Shown here piece after piece: positions 5,454 to 9,503 of a DNA stretch of 9,503 nucleotides; the first letter of the stretch is position 1, and every line of letters begins with the position of its first letter. The stretch is from positions 1 to 9,503 of the forward strand of contig JBBQSU010000130.1 of NCBI GenBank assembly GCA_038234815.1, in the 5' to 3' direction. Source of the stretch: JBBQSU01 sp038234815 (lineage in GTDB: Bacteria > Planctomycetota > Phycisphaerae > Tepidisphaerales > Tepidisphaeraceae). The notes under the pieces are model-generated. The model searched no databases, was not told the origin of the DNA, and saw only the letters and a program-made list of their open reading frames with translations. Made by a program: the position numbers and the translations under genes.

Positions 5454-6908
5454 ATGTTGCGCATGGTTCGACAATTCGGCACTTATCCATTGGCCAAAAA
5501 ACTTTGGCTGACCGGATCGGGCGTGGCCTTGTTTATCGGCACGCTGGCGGTGGCAAATTTCTTTATCGGACCGGATCGCGCGGTGACCCGGGCGATGCTG
5601 GGGCACGATTTCCAGGTCTTCTACACGGCCGGAACTTTCGTGAACACCGGCCGGTCGGGCGAGTTGTACGACCTGAATAAAATAAAGGATTTTGAAGCGG
5701 AACTTGGCCGGCGGTATAAGTTGGACGTGGGGCCGGGCTTCGGGCCGATCTGGAATCCGCCATTCTTTTCGTGGATTTTCTCCCCGCTGGCACGCCTGCC
5801 TTATCCACAGGCTTTGTCGGTGTGGTTCGGCGTGAGCCTGCTGAGTCTGGGCATCAGCCTGCTCATTCTGATGCACGGCCTGAGTTTGGGATTACGGAGG
5901 CGCTGGCGGATGAAGCTGGTCGACCAGGGGCGGTCACCGGCCGAAAGCGTTTTTCTGCCGGTTTCGCGGATGATCTATCCGCCATGCTCGCCACTTCCGC
6001 CGGTTCCTCCGCGGGCAGGGTGGTCGTTGCGGGCGGTGCTGCTTCCGATGCTGGTCCTTAGCAGCATGCCGTTTGTTCAGGCGCTCAGTCACGGGCAGAA
6101 CACGTTTTTGTCGCTGCTCCTGCTGACGATCACGGTGATGTTCTGGCGATCCGAACGCGCTCTGCTGGCCGGCCTGCTTGGCGGGCTGCTGTTTTATAAA
6201 CCGCAGCTGGGCATGGTGGTTGCGGTCGCCATGATGCTGACCCAGGGCCGACGGGCGGTGCTGGGTTTGGTCATCACGGGCACGGCGCTGTTGCTGGTGA
6301 ACGTGCTGACGCTTCCGGGAACTTTGGCCGCTTTTATGGTTCAGATGCCGAAAAATCTTCGCTTTATGCAAGAGCAAAACGCCTATTTCTGGGAACGCCA
6401 TGTGACGTTCAAAGGCTTTTGGCGACTGCTGATCCAGGGGCATGAGATCGGGCCGACGAGCTGGACGGTTTCGATCCTCAGCCTGGTCTGCATGACGGCG
6501 GTGACGGCAGGGTTGCTGTATGCCGTGATGGAGTGGCGCAAAGAGCGCACGCCGGCGCAGACGGACCGGCTGATCGCCGCGACCGTTTGCTCGATGCCGC
6601 TGCTCATGCCGTTTTATTTCGACTATGACATGCTGCTGATGGCGATTCCGGCCACGCTGCTGGCCCGGGGGATTACGATGCAGGGGCGCGATCGCAAGTT
6701 CTGGGCCGACCGCTGGGTGGTGCGTTGCTGGGGAATGTTGTTTATCGCAACGATGGTAAACGCAGGCACGGCGAAACTTACGCACGTCAACCTGACGGTG
6801 CCCGCTTTGTCGGCGGTGGCCGCCTGCATGATCGCCCGAGCCATTGCCACACGGCGGAGAATCCAATCCACCGCCACGACGACAAAACCCCTGCGCGCCG
6901 CGGCGTGA
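5454..6908 (+). CDS. GT87/DUF2029 family membrane glycosyltransferase-like protein
   Basis: The 484-residue product is a multi-pass inner-membrane protein of the GT87 (DUF2029) family, whose studied members transfer mannose from polyprenyl-phosphate-mannose to a lipid or glycan on the outer face of the membrane. A first membrane helix (about 18-38) is followed by the family signature HDFQVFYTAG (51-60; D52 is the likely catalytic acid), then GELYD (69-73) and NPPFFSWIFSPLARLP (101-116). Later come SHGQNTF (212-218), LLFYKPQLG (245-253) and the C-terminal YDMLLMAIP (391-399), all typical. Roughly ten hydrophobic segments are visible. Odd: residues 148-190 form a basic, proline-rich loop (PPCSPLPPVPPR). 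The ATG at 5454 is preceded by a weak AGG four bases away; the ATG at 5463 is the alternative. Sugar donor and acceptor are unknown. It diverges from the amidohydrolase and converges on the aldo/keto reductase. Confidence 0.85.
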   Translation: MLRMVRQFGTYPLAKKLWLTGSGVALFIGTLAVANFFIGPDRAVTRAMLGHDFQVFYTAGTFVNTGRSGELYDLNKIKDFEAELGRRYKLDVGPGFGPIWNPPFFSWIFSPLARLPYPQALSVWFGVSLLSLGISLLILMHGLSLGLRRRWRMKLVDQGRSPAESVFLPVSRMIYPPCSPLPPVPPRAGWSLRAVLLPMLVLSSMPFVQALSHGQNTFLSLLLLTITVMFWRSERALLAGLLGGLLFYKPQLGMVVAVAMMLTQGRRAVLGLVITGTALLLVNVLTLPGTLAAFMVQMPKNLRFMQEQNAYFWERHVTFKGFWRLLIQGHEIGPTSWTVSILSLVCMTAVTAGLLYAVMEWRKERTPAQTDRLIAATVCSMPLLMPFYFDYDMLLMAIPATLLARGITMQGRDRKFWADRWVVRCWGMLFIATMVNAGTAKLTHVNLTVPALSAVAACMIARAIATRRRIQSTATTTKPLRAAA

Positions 6909-7005
6909 TCGGGCGTTTTACTGGCGCGATGGTCGCAGTGGGCTGGATTTGTTTGTTCCGAGGTTGCAAGCGGGTTTCTGGCGCGCTCGCAAGTTTGCGG
7001 GTTGC

Positions 7006-7998
7006 TTACCAGCGCTCATGCACCAGCGGCTTGATGTGCCGGTCGTAAATTGTTCGGCACGCTTGCATCTGGGATTCGGACAATGGGGCGAGACTGGCGG
7101 CGGCGAGATTATCGCGGACTTGGTCGGCGCGCTTGGCTCCGGGTATGGAGCAGGTGATGCCCGGGTGCATCCCGATCCAGCGGAGTGCAAACTGGGCCAG
7201 ATTGGAACCGGCCGGGACCAAGGCCTGCAATTCCTGGACAGCCGCGAGGGCCGCATCCATGTGGGTGCCCAGCCCGCTTAAGGTTTCGCCGGCGTCGAAT
7301 TGTTCGCCCGATCGATTGAACTGGCGGTGATCGTCGGGGGCAAAAATAGTCGCCTTGGTCAGGCGCCCGGTGAGCAGTCCACTGGCCAGCGGAACGCGCG
7401 CCAGCACGCCCACTTTCTTTTGCGCGCAGCGGGGCAGCAGCACCTCGGCAGGGCGCTGGCGGAACAGGTTAAAAATCACCTGCACGCTCTGCACGTTTGG
7501 ATAGTCGATCGCCAGCAGGGCCTCGTCGATTTTTTCGACGCTCACGCCATAGAAGCGGAGCTTCCCGGTTTTCACCAGGTCGTCGAGGATGCCGAACACC
7601 TCGCCGGTTTGATAAACCGCAGTGGGCGGGCAATGCAGTTGCAGGAGATCGATCGCGTCGGTTTGCAGGTTGGTCAGCGATCGTTCGATAAACGCGCTGA
7701 GGTTCGCCCGGCTATAGCCCTCGGGCGTTTGCTGCGGCAACCGCCGGCCGGCCTTGGTCGCCACGATGATCCGCTCACCCGGCCGGCTTTTTCGCAGTTG
7801 CGCGATCAGCCGCTCGCTTCTCCCGTCGCCATACACGTCGGCGGTATCGATGAAATTCCCGCCCGATTCGACAAAGCTGTGAAGCGCCTCGAGCGAGACC
7901 GCATCGTCCACGGTTCCCCACGCCCCGCCGATGGCCCAGGCGCCAAAAGATATTTCTGAAACATTAAATCCGGTCCGACCCAACGGGAGATATCGCAT
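7006..7998 (-). CDS. Aldo/keto reductase, NAD(P)H-dependent
   Basis: The 330-residue product is a full-length aldo/keto reductase, a soluble TIM-barrel enzyme that reduces aldehydes or ketones, or oxidises alcohols, with a nicotinamide cofactor. The start MRYLPLGRTGFNVSEISFGAW is typical, as is GGNFIDTADVYGDGRSE. The catalytic tetrad is complete: D51, Y56, K82 (VATKAG) and H122 (LLQLHCPP). Further family marks are RFYGVS and, near the C-terminus, SIPGAKRADQVRDNL, the expected phosphate-binding region for NADP(H). The length is normal and the ATG at 7998 aligns with the usual N-terminus. No clear Shine-Dalgarno is visible. It lies 129 bp downstream of rodA on the same strand; the gap contains palindromes, so co-transcription is uncertain. 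The substrate cannot be assigned; it resembles the YajO/L-glyceraldehyde-3-phosphate-reductase-like side of the family only in general style. Confidence 0.93.
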   Translation of the reverse strand: MRYLPLGRTGFNVSEISFGAWAIGGAWGTVDDAVSLEALHSFVESGGNFIDTADVYGDGRSERLIAQLRKSRPGERIIVATKAGRRLPQQTPEGYSRANLSAFIERSLTNLQTDAIDLLQLHCPPTAVYQTGEVFGILDDLVKTGKLRFYGVSVEKIDEALLAIDYPNVQSVQVIFNLFRQRPAEVLLPRCAQKKVGVLARVPLASGLLTGRLTKATIFAPDDHRQFNRSGEQFDAGETLSGLGTHMDAALAAVQELQALVPAGSNLAQFALRWIGMHPGITCSIPGAKRADQVRDNLAAASLAPLSESQMQACRTIYDRHIKPLVHERW

Positions 7999-8001
7999 AC
8001 G

Positions 8002-8022
8002 CGAAGTTGTATCACGACTTCG
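8002..8022. repeat. Imperfect 21-bp palindrome just upstream of the reductase gene
   Basis: CGAAGT (8002-8007) and ACTTCG (8017-8022) are inverted around a 9-bp centre that is itself partly symmetric. The element begins 4 bp upstream of the reductase start codon, where a ribosome binding site would lie. It could be an operator or an mRNA hairpin over the start region. Confidence 0.35.
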
Positions 8023-8040
8023 GGGAACTGTTTATCCCTG

Positions 8041-8058
8041 GCGAGGAAGTTTCCTCGC
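8041..8058. repeat. 18-bp palindrome between rodA and the reductase gene
   Basis: GCGAGGAA (8041-8048) and TTCCTCGC (8051-8058) are perfect 8-bp inverted arms with a 2-bp centre. It lies 70 bp after the rodA stop and 43 bp before the reductase start. No T-run follows on the minus strand, so it is not a standard intrinsic terminator. An operator of the reductase or an mRNA-stabilising hairpin is possible. Confidence 0.5.
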
Positions 8059-8127
8059 GACGACCCAAGAGCGGGGCCATCGCCACGAGACAGGCCATAC
8101 GGCCGAGGTCCAGCCGAAGATCAGCGT

Positions 8128-9324
8128 TCAGTCATCGAACGTCTTTCGCCCTAGCACCATCGTGCGGTTTTGGCCGATGTTCAGCAGCAAGCCGGCGGCG
8201 ATGTAGCTGGCCAACATGCTGCTCCCGCCATAGCTGACAAACGGAAGCGTTACGCCCGTCACCGGCATCAGGCGCATCGCCACCATCAAATTAAGAAAAG
8301 CCTGCCCGGCCAGCAGCGAGACCATCCCCAGCGCGATCAACCTGCCGAACGGCTCCCTGGTTGATCCGGCGATCTCCACCCCGGCTGCGAACAGCACCAC
8401 ATACGCCACCAGCACCACGACCGACCCGATGAATCCAAACTGTTCGCCAATCAACCCGAAGATCATATCGTTGTGGGCTTCGGGCACGTGCTGGCCGATG
8501 GGAATGTTGAACAAACCCTTTCCGCCCACCGATCCGGAACCCATCGCGATCAGCGTTTGATCCTGCTGAAATCCCGTCTTCCGCAGCACCGACGGATCGT
8601 CGGAAAAAACGGCATAGACCCGCGAGCGCTGGTAGGGCTTGATCAGCACGGGCAAATGACGAAAAAAGGGGACATCCGGCCCATCGGGTGCCGGACCTGC
8701 AAACCACGCGATGGGGGCCAGGGCAACGCCCATGCTGATCACAAACACCAGGTGCCATGTTTTAGCCCCGGCGACATAAAGCACGGCAAAAAGCGCCGGG
8801 AAAAAAACCAGCGCCGTGCCCAGGTCCGGCTGCTTGAGAATCACCACCAGCGGGATGACCGCCAGCGCAAATGGCGGCATCAGCCCGATCAATCGACGAT
8901 AGTTGGATCGATAACGCAGGTAGCGCGAAATCACCACCACGAACGCGATCTTCATCAGCTCGGCGGGCTGAAGACTGAGAACGCCAAAGTTGATCCACGC
9001 GCGGGCACCATTGACGGTGGGCACTCCGCCGAACCCGCGTTCAGGCACGCCGGGCGCGATCGTATAGATCAGCAGTCCCAGCGCAAAAAGATAAAATCCC
9101 CAGGCCCACCGGCCCAGGACTTGGTAGGGCAGCAACTGAATGGCCAGCAGAATGCCCGTGCCGAGAAGGGCGAAGACCAGTTGCTTGGGCCAGTCGGGCG
9201 CTTGCGAAGCGTGGGCGGCGTCGTCCGCGCGGATGCTGAGGATGCCCATGGTTGTCAGTACGCCCACCGCTACCAGCACCGGCCAGTTGGTGATGATCGC
9301 AAGTTGGGAGAGCAGACGGGTCAT
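8128..9324 (-). CDS. rodA: RodA, SEDS-family peptidoglycan glycosyltransferase (rod shape-determining protein)
   Basis: RodA polymerises lipid II into glycan strands at the cytoplasmic membrane and works with a class B penicillin-binding protein during wall elongation. The 398-residue product has the usual length and about ten membrane helices. Family blocks appear in order: NGARAWINFGVLSLQPAELMK (105-125), VILKQPDLGTALVF (161-174), the large extracellular loop with GSGSVGGKGL (262-271) and QHVPEAHNDMIFGLIGEQFG (278-297), and RLMPVTGVTLPFVSYGGSSM (351-370). D286 in HND is the likely conserved catalytic aspartate. The pattern fits RodA better than FtsW, but a divergent FtsW cannot be excluded by eye. 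The ATG at 9324 matches the expected N-terminus; no Shine-Dalgarno is seen. The gene just upstream, only partly in the window, does not look like the PBP2 that often neighbours rodA. Its presence implies a peptidoglycan wall. Confidence 0.93.
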   Translation of the reverse strand: MTRLLSQLAIITNWPVLVAVGVLTTMGILSIRADDAAHASQAPDWPKQLVFALLGTGILLAIQLLPYQVLGRWAWGFYLFALGLLIYTIAPGVPERGFGGVPTVNGARAWINFGVLSLQPAELMKIAFVVVISRYLRYRSNYRRLIGLMPPFALAVIPLVVILKQPDLGTALVFFPALFAVLYVAGAKTWHLVFVISMGVALAPIAWFAGPAPDGPDVPFFRHLPVLIKPYQRSRVYAVFSDDPSVLRKTGFQQDQTLIAMGSGSVGGKGLFNIPIGQHVPEAHNDMIFGLIGEQFGFIGSVVVLVAYVVLFAAGVEIAGSTREPFGRLIALGMVSLLAGQAFLNLMVAMRLMPVTGVTLPFVSYGGSSMLASYIAAGLLLNIGQNRTMVLGRKTFDD

Positions 9325-9391
9325 GGGACGAATCGATTCATGTTGGCGACGAGCGGTTCACGCAGGCGATCGACAGTCCCGTACGCTGACA

Positions 9392-9503
9392 TCACCGCTC
9401 AAACCAGACTGCGGCCGCGAATCGTTTGGCATTGTCGGGGGAGCTTATAAGCCAGAGCAGCGCGCCGGGTTCGAGGTGCTTGATCGATCCGGGGACATAC
9501 ACC
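9392..9503 (-). CDS. Hypothetical protein, C-terminal fragment (gene runs off the right edge)
   Basis: On the minus strand an open frame enters at the right edge and ends at a TGA (9392-9394), giving 36 codons that begin VYVPGSIKHLEPGALLWLI and end AKRFAAAVWFER. Codons have GC-rich third positions like the neighbouring genes, and the residue mix looks protein-like. It ends 67 bp upstream of the rodA start on the same strand, so the two may be co-transcribed. I do not recognise the family. The fragment has no penicillin-binding-protein motif, although one would not be expected so near the end. Confidence 0.5.
   Translation of the reverse strand, partial: VYVPGSIKHLEPGALLWLISSPDNAKRFAAAVWFER

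Noticed and set aside
5339..5482. Longer amidohydrolase starting at 5482
   Set aside because: It would overlap the divergent gene's first codons and add 48 residues unlike the family; the internal ATG at 5338 is the more economical start.
4439..5680. 413-codon plus-strand open frame
   Set aside because: It lies antisense to the amidohydrolase, whose metal-binding motifs are intact, and runs into the start of the GT87-like gene in another frame.
5934..6866. 310-codon minus-strand open frame over the GT87-like gene
   Set aside because: His/Arg/Gln-rich product is typical of the antisense of Leu/Ala-rich membrane genes; the plus strand has clear family signatures.
6909..7005. Possible terminator between the convergent GT87-like and reductase genes
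   Set aside because: A short palindrome CGCAA-GT-TTGCG (6988-6999) is present but has too small a loop and no T-run on either strand.
8473..9450. 325-codon plus-strand open frame over rodA
   Set aside because: Antisense to rodA, which has all SEDS motifs; the composition (His/Arg/Gln/Asp-rich) is that of an antisense shadow.

Overview
The window looks like chromosomal DNA from a GC-rich bacterium, most likely a Planctomycetota of the Phycisphaerae type, with Verrucomicrobiota as the main alternative. The clues are a very large, cysteine-free, Gly/Thr/Asn/Ser-rich protein built from autotransporter-associated beta-strand repeats and ending in a PEP-CTERM sorting tag, weak or absent Shine-Dalgarno sequences, and GC-rich third codon positions. 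The lineage is inferred from style only; there is no rRNA or other marker gene.

Layout. (1) Positions 2-3436 (+): the 3' part of a giant PEP-CTERM surface protein that enters from the left edge, followed by a textbook intrinsic terminator (3475-3512). (2) Positions 3437-4258: about 820 bp without a convincing gene, lying between two convergent genes. It holds a tight cluster of palindromes (3551-3694), including two 30-bp elements built on the same plan, a pair of 12-bp direct repeats, and a short tandem repeat. (3) 4259-5338 (-): an amidohydrolase-2 family metal-dependent hydrolase. (4) 5339-5453: a 115-bp divergent intergenic region with a perfect 10-bp inverted repeat and a 13-bp palindrome, a likely shared control region. 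(5) 5454-6908 (+): a multi-pass membrane GT87/DUF2029 glycosyltransferase-like protein. (6) 7006-7998 (-): an aldo/keto reductase with a complete catalytic tetrad. (7) 8128-9324 (-): RodA, the SEDS peptidoglycan polymerase. (8) 9392-9503 (-): the last 36 codons of an unrecognised gene that runs off the right edge.

How they fit. RodA (wall elongation), the GT87-like protein (lipid-linked sugar transfer at the membrane) and the PEP-CTERM protein (exported surface protein) are all cell-envelope functions, but they lie in separate transcription units and there is no evidence that they form one system. The reductase and hydrolase look like ordinary metabolic enzymes. I found no tRNA, rRNA, CRISPR array, transposase, toxin-antitoxin or defence locus. 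The least explained part is the palindrome-rich, non-coding interval around 3.55-3.70 kb.
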